NCBI GenBank assembly: GCA_028281575.1
Contig: JANQJP010000009.1
Coordinates: forward strand, 62,001 to 126,000
Source of the DNA: Cellvibrionaceae bacterium
GTDB taxonomy: Bacteria > Pseudomonadota > Gammaproteobacteria > Pseudomonadales > Cellvibrionaceae
DNA length: 64,000 nt
Reading direction: 5' to 3'
Positions 7,820 through 17,285 of this stretch are shown piece after piece; position 1 is the first letter of the stretch; each line of letters starts with the position of its first letter. The position numbers were made by a program, and so were the translations under genes. The notes under the pieces were generated by a model, which saw nothing but the letters and a program-made list of their open reading frames with translations, did not search any database and was not told the origin of the DNA.

Positions 7820-7850
7820 ACTTGGCCCTGTTAGATATTCAGGGCCAAGT
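7820..7850. terminator. Long hairpin between convergent rep and the next gene
   Basis: A perfect 11-bp stem (ACTTGGCCCTG 7820-7830 with CAGGGCCAAGT 7840-7850) and 9-base loop sit between two convergent genes. There is no strong T-run on either side, so terminator function is inferred from position and stability. Confidence 0.55.
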
Positions 7851-7857
7851 ACTGACT

Positions 7858-8232
7858 TTATTTAACGGGTTTTACGACATCGAGCTCGTACCACGGTGTC
7901 GGATTTATAGGGCAGCGAAAACGCACGCCTTCTTCGGTAACGGTTACTCGGCTGGTCTTGGTTTGACCGGGTTCTAGTGGGAACATATCGAGTTGTTCAT
8001 GCGTTTTATGGTTTTGAATTTGAAAGCCGACAAGCTTTTCGGCTTTGTTCGTAATCACAAATTCGTACTCACCCGCTTTGAGGCCAGCCAGGGTTTCTTT
8101 TGCTGAGAAATACCCACCATATTGGTCTAAATGGATAACTGTTACGCCGTTTTTTGTCTCTGGAAGGCCTGCATGGGCGAAGCCTGCAAGGCCGATGATA
8201 ATACTTGTAAATAAAATTCGTAAAGTCTTCAT
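7858..8232 (-). CDS. Small periplasmic protein, possibly cupredoxin-like
   Basis: A 124-residue exported protein with a signal peptide ending near FAHA (residue 21). The mature part is beta-rich and alternates hydrophobic and polar residues. Its end, EEGVRFRCPINPTPWYELDV, is reminiscent of cupredoxin-like folds, but the copper ligand set (His-Cys-His-Met) is not seen, so metal binding is doubtful. The gene stands alone on the minus strand upstream of the signalling pair, and its role is unknown. Confidence 0.75.
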   Translation of the reverse strand: MKTLRILFTSIIIGLAGFAHAGLPETKNGVTVIHLDQYGGYFSAKETLAGLKAGEYEFVITNKAEKLVGFQIQNHKTHEQLDMFPLEPGQTKTSRVTVTEEGVRFRCPINPTPWYELDVVKPVK

Positions 8233-8435
8233 GGAAGCGCTCCTACAAAGTGTTTTAATCGTGTTAATAGAATGTAGGGCACTATAGCTTCAGTTCAGCC
8301 GCTTAGCTATGCTTAAAAATCTGCTAAATGTGATCGTTCGTCCAAATAAGTTGCCTTTACTGGAACTTTGGCAGGCGCAAAATACCGCCACATGGCAGTG
8401 TGATTCATATGCGATTAGTTTGACATCTCCACTTA

Positions 8436-9344
8436 CTAAGACTGTTCCAAATGTTTTAGCACAATGGCGGCGGCAGAAGTCCTATTTTCGACACCGAGCT
8501 TGCGAAATACCTGCTCGAGATGCTTATTCACCGTGCGCGGACTCGTCCCCAATATCTCACCAATTTCGCGGTTAGTTTTACCACGCGCGAGCCAGAGCAG
8601 AACCTCAGATTCACGTGCAGTGATCGGCAACTTCGCGCGCAACTGCTCAGCCTCATTCGGACCTTCGCGATCTTGCAGACGCAGCAAAAACTCACCGTCA
8701 TCGCCCGTGCCCAACACGACCACTCTTAGCGCTCGGTGCGGTGCGGTTAAATCAATTCCCATACCGGGAGCAGGTGCACGTGCCAACCAGATTTTAAGTT
8801 CAGCATGTAAATTGTCACTCAGCCAATGTCCGTCGTCGGCAGCATCAAAAAGCTGGTTTACTTGCGGCGTACTCCAAACAACCTGTCCGTCTCGCGTCAC
8901 CGAAAACATAAATTGACCCGCTGTATCTAACGCGCTTCTCGCGCTCAATGTGAGTCGTGCGTTGGCAAGATGCACTCGCATACGCGCAATAAGCTCAGCG
9001 GTATTCACCGGTTTGGTTACATAATCGACACCACCTACCTCGAAAGCTTTTACTACGCTTTCCGTATCGCTTAGCCCGGTCATAAAAATTACCGGAATTG
9101 CACGCAATTCCGGGTCTGCCTTTAGCTGGCGACACAATTCAAAGCCATCCATAACCGGCATGAGCGCGTCGAGCAAAATAACATCGGGAATAATTCGACG
9201 CGCGATATTTAGCGCTTGCACACCTTCTAACGCTACCAGGGTCGTCATGCCAGCCTGCTCGAGAGTATCATTAAGCATACCGAGGGTTTCTGGCGAATCG
9301 TCGACAACTAAAATAAGGTTTTCGCGCGAGGACTTAGCGTTCAC
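8436..9344 (-). CDS. LuxR-type response regulator, partner of the adjacent hybrid kinase
   Basis: A 302-residue regulator. The receiver domain (about 10-125) has VVDDS, phosphoacceptor Asp in VILLDALMPVMDG and Lys in YVTKP. A PAS-like linker follows (about 140-225), then a LuxR helix-turn-helix (about 238-300; LPITARESEVLLWLARGKTNREIGEILGTSPRTVNKHLEQVF in two segments). It is translationally coupled to the kinase gene, whose end it overlaps by 11 bp. Since both lie divergent to urtABCDE, regulation of urea uptake is the likely output (inference from context). Confidence 0.9.
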   Translation of the reverse strand: MNAKSSRENLILVVDDSPETLGMLNDTLEQAGMTTLVALEGVQALNIARRIIPDVILLDALMPVMDGFELCRQLKADPELRAIPVIFMTGLSDTESVVKAFEVGGVDYVTKPVNTAELIARMRVHLANARLTLSARSALDTAGQFMFSVTRDGQVVWSTPQVNQLFDAADDGHWLSDNLHAELKIWLARAPAPGMGIDLTAPHRALRVVVLGTGDDGEFLLRLQDREGPNEAEQLRAKLPITARESEVLLWLARGKTNREIGEILGTSPRTVNKHLEQVFRKLGVENRTSAAAIVLKHLEQS

Positions 9345-12300
9345 GTTTTTCCCTCATTACAACTTCGTTAACTATGCTCCGACTGCTATTTTTTGCTTTA
9401 GTACAGTCGCGCAAAAACATTAGCATGCCGTCGAACTGAACTTTCTTAGCCAGGCCCCGCATTTGAGCAATAAATTCTTCACTCGCTTCGGCGGTTTTTT
9501 CCATCACCAGCAGCGTCGCATTTATTGCAGATAAATGGCCAATTTCTGCGAACTGCTCAAGCTCGAGCAACCGGTCTTCAGACGGCAGAGTCACACTATC
9601 GTGACTTAGTTCGAGCGGGACTTGAGTAAATAAACTTGATTCAAGCGGAACCCGCGGCGCATAGTTCCACTCCAAATCTAACAGCGTGCCTAATTTATCT
9701 AACATAGATTCCAAACGCACAGGTTTGACAATGTAATCATTGTAAAGCGTTGAAGGAATATGGGGTGCGTTATCTTCAGAGCTCGATTCCACAATCGCGG
9801 ACACCATAATAATCGGCGCGCGAAAATCTGCTTCCCGTAATTCTTCAGCGAGCGCGATGCCATCTTTTCCCGGCATGGAAATATCGAGCAAGAAGACGTC
9901 GGGCATATGCTCCCGCGCGAGCTGCATACAGGTCTCCGCATCCTCTGCTTCCAAAACAATAAAGCCCAATGGAGATAGCGCGTCTGTTAGTAAACCTCGA
10001 TGCGAAGCTTCGTCGTCCACCACCAGTACTTTTTTTCGCGCACCTTTATACCCGTAGATACGTCGATGCGGTGCCTGCTCGCTCGGTGGCGACGCTGTGC
10101 GCGATAGCATTAACCTGACGATAAACGTTGCACCACCTTTAGCGTTATTTGCAACTTCTATTTCACCACCCAGAATATCGGTTAACAAACGTGTGATTGT
10201 TAAACCCAAGCCGGTGCCACCAACTTGGGATTGCTGCGGATGTGAAATGCGCTCGAAGGGTTGAAAGATTCGTTCTAATTCCTTCTCGGGAATTCCCACA
10301 CCCGAATCTTCTATCAGGAACTCGGCAACTTGATTTTTATACGCAACAGTGAAATCAACACTGCCTGATTGGGTAAATTTAATCGCGTTGGATAATAAAT
10401 TGATAAGAATCTGACGCAAACGTTTTTCGTCTGTGGTTACGTATTCGGGAAGCGCGTTAAGACAATTGTAATTAAACACAAGCCCTTTCTCTTCAGCTTG
10501 CAGGCGGAACATATAAACAATCTGGTTGAGCAATGCATCGATACGCACGAAATCACGATGAATATCCAACCGTCCAGCTTCAATTTTAGAGATATCTAAT
10601 AGACCTTCTATTAGGTCTGCCAGATGTTCACCGCTATGACGGATAACCGAAAGTTGATGGCGACGCGTCTCCGGCAGGCTACTATCGTTTTCCAGCAATT
10701 GTGCGTAACCGAGAATCGAATTTAGTGGCGTACGTAATTCGTGACTAATACCAGACAAGTAACGGCTCTTTGCATTGTTTGCAGCTTCGGCTTTTTCTTT
10801 CGCTTCTTGCAATTTTTTATCTGTAACCAAATGCGCATTAATTTCTTCGCTCAATAACTTGTTTTGGCGGTGGGACTCTTCTTGAGCCACAACGCGACTC
10901 TCGTGGGCAAGGACAAATAACCAACAAATCACGCCAGCAACGATCATTAAGATAAAAAATACTTTCCATAAAACGCTGGCGAGTAATTGATTTAATTCGG
11001 GGGTTAATGTCTGTGCATTGCTATAAATCAAACCGAGTAGCATGCCGATAATCGAACCGACCACCAATAACAGTAGAAAAAACTGGAAGAAACGACTCGA
11101 CAACCAATTCACGATAGGCGTGGGAAATATTTTTGCTGAAATATCCAGCATCTGCTCCGGTAGCTTTTTGACTGTCTTGCACATATCTTGACAGCGTGAA
11201 TCTAGGGAACAACATAAGGAGCAAATTAAACCGTCATAGGCAGGACAATGAGCCATATCTTCGTATTCATAGACATTTTGACAAACACAACACACCGCAC
11301 ATTCGCCACTCGATTCTATTTCAGGTTTACGTGCTATATAAAATCGGCTTCGCGTTGCAACGGCTAATAATGGGGAAAAAATAAAGGTGGTGAGCAGCGT
11401 CGAAAAATGTGCAAGCGCTTTAGCTATCTCACCAAACCAATCTAGATAACTCAATACGCCAACCGATGTACCCAATATCATTGCGCCGACACCTACAGGG
11501 TTAATATCGTGTAAATGGGCGCGTTTAAACTCAATATAGTTTGGGCTCAAACCAAGGGGTTTATTGATAACGAGATCTGCAACTAAGGTCCCCACCCAAG
11601 CGACTGCAACAATCGCGTAGACACCCAAGGTTTTTTCAAAAGCTTGGTAAACACCGAGCTCCATGAGTAACAGTGCAATGACAACATTAAATACCAACCA
11701 AACAACACGACCTGGGTGACTATGGGTTAAGCGGGAAAAAAAATTCGACCAGGCAATGGAGCCTGCGTATGCATTGGTCACATTAATTTTCAGCTGTGAA
11801 AGAATGACAAAAAAACCTGCAACAACGACCGCGAGATCCGGGTTTTGAATCACGTAATTATAGGCCGTCATATACATAAGCGCTGGATCAGAAGCTTCAT
11901 GAGCCGGTGTACCGCTGCGAAGTGCGATATAAGCCAACAGGGATCCAGCGAATAATTTAATTGCACCAATAATTATCCAACCCGGTCCGGCGGAAATCAG
12001 CGAAAACCACCAGCGCTTACTGTTCTCTTTGGTTTTAACGGGAAGAAAACGTAAGTAGTCCACCTGTTCACCAATCTGCGCAATCAGCGAGAACAGTACG
12101 GCCGCAGCCGCACCGAAGTAAACAATACTTAGCGAACCTTTGGTCTCGTTTTCTAAACCTTGAAATTGAGTCCAGTCATCAACAAGATTCAGTTTATAGA
12201 CAAAAATATAGATAAACGGCAATAGTTGCAGCAGCACCCAAAGCGGCTGCGTCCAAAGTTGGAAGCGGCTGATAAAGGTTATACCGTGGGTGACAAGTGG

Positions 12301-12783
12301 GATAACCACAATAGAGCACAGAACGTAGCCGAGCACCAATGGAATACCAAACATCAATTTCAACGCCATCGCCATAATTGCAGCTTCTAGCGCGAAAAAA
12401 ATAAATGTGAACGAAGCGTAAATAAGTGAAGTAATTGTCGAGCCAAGGTAACCGAAGCCCGCACCACGTGTTAACAAATCGATGTCCACACCAAAACGTG
12501 CAGCGTAGTAACAGATCGGCAGGCCGGTAAGAAATATTAATGCACTGACAACAAGAATGGCGAAAGCAGCGTTGTCGAAACCATAACTTAAGGTAATGGC
12601 TCCACCAATGGCTTCAAGCGCCAAAAAGGAAATAGCACCTAATGCGGTATTCGCAACACGGGCAAAAGACCAGCGACGCGCCTTTTTTGCAGTAAAGCGC
12701 AGCGCATAATCTTCCAATGTTTGGTTATTTACCCATTTGTTGTAATCGCGACGCACGATAAATACGTGCTGTCTGGCGTTCAT
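9334..12783 (-). CDS. Transporter-like hybrid histidine kinase (NCS1-type permease + Cys-rich + HK + REC)
   Basis: A 1149-residue membrane sensor. Residues 40-475 resemble a nucleobase:cation symporter-1 (cytosine permease type) module with about 12 membrane segments. Residues 494-536 form a cysteine cluster with CxxC-type pairs (CAVCCVC, CSLCC, CQDMC), probably metal binding. Two more membrane segments follow at about 564-587 and 605-628, then a coiled coil, HisKA with His681 in SHELRTP, HATPase (N box near 798, GVGIP, GGTGLGL) and a receiver with Asp967 and Lys1020. The helical C-terminal end (1065-1149) looks Hpt-like in size but I see no phosphorelay His motif. A sensor that uses a permease fold next to urea transport genes suggests sensing of urea or a nitrogenous base. 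Confidence 0.9.
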   Translation of the reverse strand: MNARQHVFIVRRDYNKWVNNQTLEDYALRFTAKKARRWSFARVANTALGAISFLALEAIGGAITLSYGFDNAAFAILVVSALIFLTGLPICYYAARFGVDIDLLTRGAGFGYLGSTITSLIYASFTFIFFALEAAIMAMALKLMFGIPLVLGYVLCSIVVIPLVTHGITFISRFQLWTQPLWVLLQLLPFIYIFVYKLNLVDDWTQFQGLENETKGSLSIVYFGAAAAVLFSLIAQIGEQVDYLRFLPVKTKENSKRWWFSLISAGPGWIIIGAIKLFAGSLLAYIALRSGTPAHEASDPALMYMTAYNYVIQNPDLAVVVAGFFVILSQLKINVTNAYAGSIAWSNFFSRLTHSHPGRVVWLVFNVVIALLLMELGVYQAFEKTLGVYAIVAVAWVGTLVADLVINKPLGLSPNYIEFKRAHLHDINPVGVGAMILGTSVGVLSYLDWFGEIAKALAHFSTLLTTFIFSPLLAVATRSRFYIARKPEIESSGECAVCCVCQNVYEYEDMAHCPAYDGLICSLCCSLDSRCQDMCKTVKKLPEQMLDISAKIFPTPIVNWLSSRFFQFFLLLLVVGSIIGMLLGLIYSNAQTLTPELNQLLASVLWKVFFILMIVAGVICWLFVLAHESRVVAQEESHRQNKLLSEEINAHLVTDKKLQEAKEKAEAANNAKSRYLSGISHELRTPLNSILGYAQLLENDSSLPETRRHQLSVIRHSGEHLADLIEGLLDISKIEAGRLDIHRDFVRIDALLNQIVYMFRLQAEEKGLVFNYNCLNALPEYVTTDEKRLRQILINLLSNAIKFTQSGSVDFTVAYKNQVAEFLIEDSGVGIPEKELERIFQPFERISHPQQSQVGGTGLGLTITRLLTDILGGEIEVANNAKGGATFIVRLMLSRTASPPSEQAPHRRIYGYKGARKKVLVVDDEASHRGLLTDALSPLGFIVLEAEDAETCMQLAREHMPDVFLLDISMPGKDGIALAEELREADFRAPIIMVSAIVESSSEDNAPHIPSTLYNDYIVKPVRLESMLDKLGTLLDLEWNYAPRVPLESSLFTQVPLELSHDSVTLPSEDRLLELEQFAEIGHLSAINATLLVMEKTAEASEEFIAQMRGLAKKVQFDGMLMFLRDCTKAKNSSRSIVNEVVMREKRER

Positions 12784-13081
12784 CGGCCGGTCCCAATTTG
12801 GTTATAAGCACCTCCTGCGCTTGAATAATTTAGCTTCCCCCTGTGGTTTGAAAGCTAAATGCATACCAGTTCTTCAACGAAGAGCGCATATTTCCGCTTT
12901 CCACCAAAATTTGCTTTCGCACCGGAGACTACCACAGCAGGGAATACCGCTATATCCGTCAAATGACGTAGGTCGATGGAGCAATCAACGAATTTCCCTA
13001 TTCACTACTTGAGCAGATACTGAATCAACAGTTTCACCATCTGCGTTTAATCAGGATTACCTACACAAGCGAGGAATTATC
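12784..13081 (+). promoter_or_regulatory. Divergent control region between the kinase gene and urtA
   Basis: 298 bases contain no gene. They must hold both promoters. I see a Shine-Dalgarno GAGGAA 5 bases before urtA, but no convincing sigma-54 or NtrC-type site. AAAGCTAAAT at 12850-12859 partly repeats AATTTAGCTT at 12826-12835 in inverse orientation, a possible regulator site. Confidence 0.4.
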
Positions 13082-14344
13082 ATGAGGTTTATACCTACAT
13101 TACCAACCGCCGCGCGCGCCTCTCGCCGCAAGTTTATTTGTTGGCTGGCGAGCTTTAGCGCATCCATTTTATTTACCAGTAGTAGCTTCGCTGCACCAGC
13201 GACAAGCGAAGTCAATACAACAGGCCTTGCCGTTACCGACGACACAGTGACCGTGGGGATTCTCCATTCAGTCACGGGCACCATGGCTATCAGTGAAACG
13301 GGCTCGGTGCAGGCGGAAAAATTAGCTATTAAGCAGATTAACGATATGGGCGGCGTGCTCGGTCGTAAGATTGAATATATTCAGGAAGACGGTGCCAGTG
13401 ACTGGCCAACATTTGCAGAGAAAGCAAAAAAACTTTTGGTCAACGACAAAGTTGCTTCGGTATTTGGCTGCTGGACATCGGCGTCGCGTAAAGCTGTACT
13501 TCCTGTTTTCGAGCAGTACAACGGCATGTTGTACTACCCAACATTTTACGAAGGGCTTGAGCAGTCACCCAATGTGATTTACACGGGCCAGGAAGCGACA
13601 CAGCAAATTCTCGCCGGCATTGACTGGGTGGTTGAGGAAAAAGGTGCGAAGTCATTTTACCTGTTGGGTTCAGATTACATCTGGCCACGTACCTCAAACA
13701 AAATTGCCCGCAAGCACATTGAAAAATTGGGTCTGAAGGTAGTTGGCGAAGAATACTATCCGCTCGGTCACACGCAATTTAACTCTGTGATCAACAAAAT
13801 CAAACTTAGAAAACCGGATGTGATTTACGCAATTGTTGTTGGCGGTTCAAACGTCGCTTTTTACAAGCAGCTAAAAGCAGCTGGAATCGACATGACAAAG
13901 GAAAAACCGCTACTGCTTACTATCTCGGTAACAGAGGATGAGATACGCGGAATTGGTGGTGAAAATATAGAAGGTGCTTATGCAGCAATGAAATATTTCC
14001 AGAGCCTGGATAACGAAAATAATAAAAGCTTTGTAAAAGCGTTTAAAGAAATGTGGGGTGAAGACATCGTCGTTGGTGACGTAACGCAAGCTGCATACTT
14101 GGGACCCTGGTTGTGGAAAGCTGCGGTGGAAAAAGCCGGCTCTTTCGATATAGATAAAGTACGCGCTGCGTCTCCAGGCATTGAATTAACCACAGCGCCG
14201 GAAGGTTATGTCCGCATTCACGAAAACCATCATCTCTGGTCAAAAACGCGCATAGGACGAGCAAAAACCGACGGGCAATATGAAGTCGTTTATGAAACTG
14301 AGGAATTAATGGAGCCAGATCCATTCCCTAAAGGTTACCAATAA
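13082..14344 (+). CDS. urtA: Urea ABC transporter, periplasmic urea-binding protein
   Basis: A 420-residue substrate-binding protein of the UrtA/LivJ-like family. The N-terminus holds an Arg-rich stretch with ASRRKFI and a hydrophobic segment ending near SSFAAPA, readable as a Tat or Sec signal peptide. Mature residues show the UrtA hallmarks VTVGILHSVTGTMAISE, DWPTFAEKAKKLL, VFGCWTSASRKAVLPVFE, LYYPTFYEGLE and QEATQQ, which distinguish urea binders from the branched-chain amino acid binders. It is followed by a strong hairpin and then urtB, so it is likely made in excess over the membrane parts. Confidence 0.95.
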   Translation: MRFIPTLPTAARASRRKFICWLASFSASILFTSSSFAAPATSEVNTTGLAVTDDTVTVGILHSVTGTMAISETGSVQAEKLAIKQINDMGGVLGRKIEYIQEDGASDWPTFAEKAKKLLVNDKVASVFGCWTSASRKAVLPVFEQYNGMLYYPTFYEGLEQSPNVIYTGQEATQQILAGIDWVVEEKGAKSFYLLGSDYIWPRTSNKIARKHIEKLGLKVVGEEYYPLGHTQFNSVINKIKLRKPDVIYAIVVGGSNVAFYKQLKAAGIDMTKEKPLLLTISVTEDEIRGIGGENIEGAYAAMKYFQSLDNENNKSFVKAFKEMWGEDIVVGDVTQAAYLGPWLWKAAVEKAGSFDIDKVRAASPGIELTTAPEGYVRIHENHHLWSKTRIGRAKTDGQYEVVYETEELMEPDPFPKGYQ

Positions 14345-14352
14345 GCATGCTC

Positions 14353-14378
14353 GGGTGGAGTCCCTCCACCCTTTTTTT
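14353..14378 (+). terminator. Intra-operon terminator/attenuator after urtA
   Basis: A perfect 8-bp GC-rich stem (GGGTGGAG 14353-14360, loop TCC, CTCCACCC 14364-14371) is followed by seven T. Placed between urtA and urtB, it would end most transcripts after the binding-protein gene. Confidence 0.85.
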
Positions 14379-14428
14379 AACACCTTATTTGGGCAGATTT
14401 ACATCGTATTTTTAATGAGGCAGCTTTT

Positions 14429-15355
14429 ATGTTTTCCGACTATACGTCAACAGAGCTTGTATCCATATTTGCCATGCAAGGCTTCGCCGGCCTGATTCTT
14501 TTTTCGGTATTTGTTCTTATGGCACTTGGGCTAGCTATCATATTTGGCCAAATGGGCGTGATAAATATGGCTCACGGGGAATTTATGATTCTCGGCGCCT
14601 ACGTCACTTATCTGCTCTCAAACTTATTTGAGACGCATATGCCGGCGCTGTTCAGCATCTATTTCTTTGTAGCGATGATTGTGGCTTTTTTTGCGGCCGG
14701 GGCTTTAGGCGCTTTGGTGGAATGGGGCTTAATTCGGCATTTATACCGACGCCCATTAGATACACTGTTGGCGACTTGGGGCTTGAGCTTAATTCTACAA
14801 CAGACTTACCGAACGGTTTTTGGCGCGCGTGAAGTCGGTGTGTCATTACCCGATTGGTTGATGGGTTCCATTCCGTTAACCGACATTATTGAAATTCCCA
14901 TTAATGGCCTGTTCGTTATGGGACTCACACTGACCATTGCTGTGTCCGTATATTTTTTAATGTTTAAGTCGCGCTGGGGCGGTCAAGTCCGTGCGGTAGT
15001 GCAAAACCGCCCGATGGCTGGCGCGGTTGGTATTAATACAGAAAAAACAGACAGAATTACCTTTGCTTTAGGTTGCGGTATTGCCGGCGTCGCGGGCAGC
15101 GCGTTTACGATGATAGGTTCGACGGGTCCATCATCAGGACAGCTTTATATCGTCGATACCTTTTTGGTGGTTGTTTTTGGTGGCGCTCAGAGTTTGCTCG
15201 GGACCATCGCTTCCGCATTTACAATTTCACAGGCACAGTCAACGATGGAATTCTTCCTTAGCGGTTCCATGGCAAAAGTGCTTACCTTACTTACCGTTGT
15301 TGGCATTTTAATGTTACGCCCGCAAGGTTTATTCGCGCTGAAAATTCGCCACTAG
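14429..15355 (+). CDS. urtB: Urea ABC transporter permease UrtB
   Basis: A 308-residue permease of the LivH type with about 8 membrane helices. Family markers are the early LGLAIIFGQMGVINMAHGEFMI, TLLATWGLSLILQQTYR and the UrtB-specific FGAREVGVSLPDW stretch. Its partner is UrtC, with UrtD and UrtE as ATPases. It is spaced 84 bases from urtA and 13 bases from urtC. An inner-membrane location is implied. Confidence 0.95.
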   Translation: MFSDYTSTELVSIFAMQGFAGLILFSVFVLMALGLAIIFGQMGVINMAHGEFMILGAYVTYLLSNLFETHMPALFSIYFFVAMIVAFFAAGALGALVEWGLIRHLYRRPLDTLLATWGLSLILQQTYRTVFGAREVGVSLPDWLMGSIPLTDIIEIPINGLFVMGLTLTIAVSVYFLMFKSRWGGQVRAVVQNRPMAGAVGINTEKTDRITFALGCGIAGVAGSAFTMIGSTGPSSGQLYIVDTFLVVVFGGAQSLLGTIASAFTISQAQSTMEFFLSGSMAKVLTLLTVVGILMLRPQGLFALKIRH

Positions 15356-15368
15356 GGGAGAACTTACC

Positions 15369-16520
15369 GTGTCTACAAACGATATTCGGGCTTATATGCC
15401 CAAAGGCGATCTTATTTCGCTACTTATCTTAGCTGTGCTGATTCTCGTTGTGTTTCCACTTAGCATGGATATTTTTAGACTTAATTTAGTTGGCAAATAT
15501 CTCACTTATGCCTTCGTCGCAATAGGACTGGTTTTGTGTTGGGGTTACGGCGGCATTTTAAGTTTAGGCCAGGGCGTTTTTTTTGGTCTCGGCGGATATT
15601 GCATGGCGATGTTTTTAAAACTCGAGGCCTCCAGCCCTGAGGCGACAAAAATTCAATCCACTCCCGGCATTCCGGACTTTATGGATTGGAATCAAATAAC
15701 GGAACTACCATGGTTTTGGGAGCCGTTTTATAGTTTTCCGTTTACGATCCTGGCGGTGTTAATTGTACCAACAATTTTTGCTTATATTATCGGCGCGGCG
15801 ATGTTTAAGCGCCGCGTTGGTGGTGTTTACTTTGCCATTATTACTCAAGCTGTTGCCTCCATTCTTACCGTACTTATTATCGGTCAACAGGGGTATACCG
15901 GTGGGGTAAATGGCATTACCGATCTGCGTACTTTACTCGGCTGGGATATTCGCACTGACTCCGCAAAATTTATTTTGTACTTCGTTAATGCCGGCCTGCT
16001 GATTGGTTGTCTTTTGATTGCACAATATATTCGTAAAAGTAAACTCGGCCGCTTGCTAGTGGCTATGCGCGAACGTGAAGATCGCGTGCGGTTTTCCGGT
16101 TATGACGTTTCAGACTTTAAAATTTTTGTTTTTTGTATTGGTGCAATGTTTTCCGCAATCGGCGGTGCAATGTTCACACTTCAAGTCGGTTTTATGTCGC
16201 CATCGTTTGTCGGCATTGTGCCATCCATCGAAATGGTAATTTTTTGCGCTGTCGGCGGTAGACTTTCAATTTTTGGTGCAGTTTACGGTGCCCTCCTTGT
16301 CAATTGGTCCAAAACAACATTTTCTGAATCCTTTCCAGAACTTTGGTTATTTGCCATGGGCGCGCTGTTTATTGGTGTGGTGATGGCTTTCCCATCAGGT
16401 CTCGCCGGTTTATATAAACAGCATATCGGGCCGCGTATACGCAACACGCTAGCCACTATTCGACGTGACTATTTGGCTAGTCGTGCGAATGCTAAGTCGC
16501 AGTCGTTTGCAACTGATTAG
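15369..16520 (+). CDS. urtC: Urea ABC transporter permease UrtC
   Basis: A 383-residue LivM-type permease with about 9-10 membrane helices. UrtC features are GLVLCWGYGGILSLGQGVFFGLGGY, the insertion around residues 90-125 (PEATKIQSTPGIPDFMDW), FAIITQAVASILTVLIIGQQGYTGGVNGIT, and VFCIGAMFSAIGGAMFTLQVG. It starts at GTG (15369, GTGTCTACAAAC). It pairs with UrtB to form the urea channel. Confidence 0.95.
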   Translation: MSTNDIRAYMPKGDLISLLILAVLILVVFPLSMDIFRLNLVGKYLTYAFVAIGLVLCWGYGGILSLGQGVFFGLGGYCMAMFLKLEASSPEATKIQSTPGIPDFMDWNQITELPWFWEPFYSFPFTILAVLIVPTIFAYIIGAAMFKRRVGGVYFAIITQAVASILTVLIIGQQGYTGGVNGITDLRTLLGWDIRTDSAKFILYFVNAGLLIGCLLIAQYIRKSKLGRLLVAMREREDRVRFSGYDVSDFKIFVFCIGAMFSAIGGAMFTLQVGFMSPSFVGIVPSIEMVIFCAVGGRLSIFGAVYGALLVNWSKTTFSESFPELWLFAMGALFIGVVMAFPSGLAGLYKQHIGPRIRNTLATIRRDYLASRANAKSQSFATD

Positions 16521-16530
16521 AGGTATTGGC

Positions 16531-17274
16531 ATGAAACGCAAAGATTTTGTATTGGCGGTCGAAGGGTTGACCGTATCCTTCGACGGCTTTAAAGCGGTAA
16601 ACGATTTGAGCTTTTATGTCGAGGAGGAAGAGATACGTGTCATTATCGGACCGAATGGCGCAGGTAAGACGACGGTGCTTGATTTAATTTGTGGAAAAAC
16701 AAAATCCACACACGGGTCGATTAAATTTCGTGGAAAAGAATTAACAAAAATGACGGAGCACGCAATTGTAAATGAAGGCATAGGCCGGAAATTTCAGAAT
16801 CCATCGATCTATGAAGACCTCACCGTATTTGAAAATCTGGAGATTTCTTTTCCCCGCGGCCATAGCGTTTTTGGTGCGCTTGTATTTAAACGCGATGCCG
16901 AAGTTATCGCCGCCGTGGAGGAAGTAGCAGAAACCATTTTTCTGGCAGACTCACTTGATAAGACAGCAGGTTTATTGAGCCACGGACAAAAACAGTGGCT
17001 TGAAATAGGCATGCTACTTATTCAAAAACCCGATCTGCTTATGCTCGACGAGCCTGTTGCCGGCATGTCGGTGGCGGAACGCAAACAAACGGCACAACTG
17101 CTTAATCGCATTACCAAAAACAGATCCGTTATTGTCATTGAGCACGATATGCAATTTGTCGAGGACATCGCCCATCGGGTGACCGTTCTGCACCAGGGCA
17201 AGATGCTTTCTGAAGGGTCTATGCAAAAAGTTAAAAGCGATCCGAAGGTTGTTGAAGTCTACTTGGGTCATTAG
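16531..17274 (+). CDS. urtD: Urea ABC transporter ATPase UrtD
   Basis: A 247-residue ABC ATPase of the LivG type. Walker A GPNGAGKTT, the family-specific GIGRKFQNPSIYEDLTVFENLE, an ABC signature in the unusual form LSHGQKQWLEIGMLL, Walker B LLMLDEPVAGM and the H-loop VIEHDMQFV are all present. I choose ATG 16531 (AGAGG 16518-16522 before it); an upstream in-frame ATG would run 22 codons into the urtC 3' end. Confidence 0.95.
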   Translation: MKRKDFVLAVEGLTVSFDGFKAVNDLSFYVEEEEIRVIIGPNGAGKTTVLDLICGKTKSTHGSIKFRGKELTKMTEHAIVNEGIGRKFQNPSIYEDLTVFENLEISFPRGHSVFGALVFKRDAEVIAAVEEVAETIFLADSLDKTAGLLSHGQKQWLEIGMLLIQKPDLLMLDEPVAGMSVAERKQTAQLLNRITKNRSVIVIEHDMQFVEDIAHRVTVLHQGKMLSEGSMQKVKSDPKVVEVYLGH

Positions 17275-17285
17275 GGGATGACAGT

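Noticed and set aside
12784-13081. Sigma-54 promoter for urtA
   Set aside because: No GG-N10-GC element with acceptable flanks was found.
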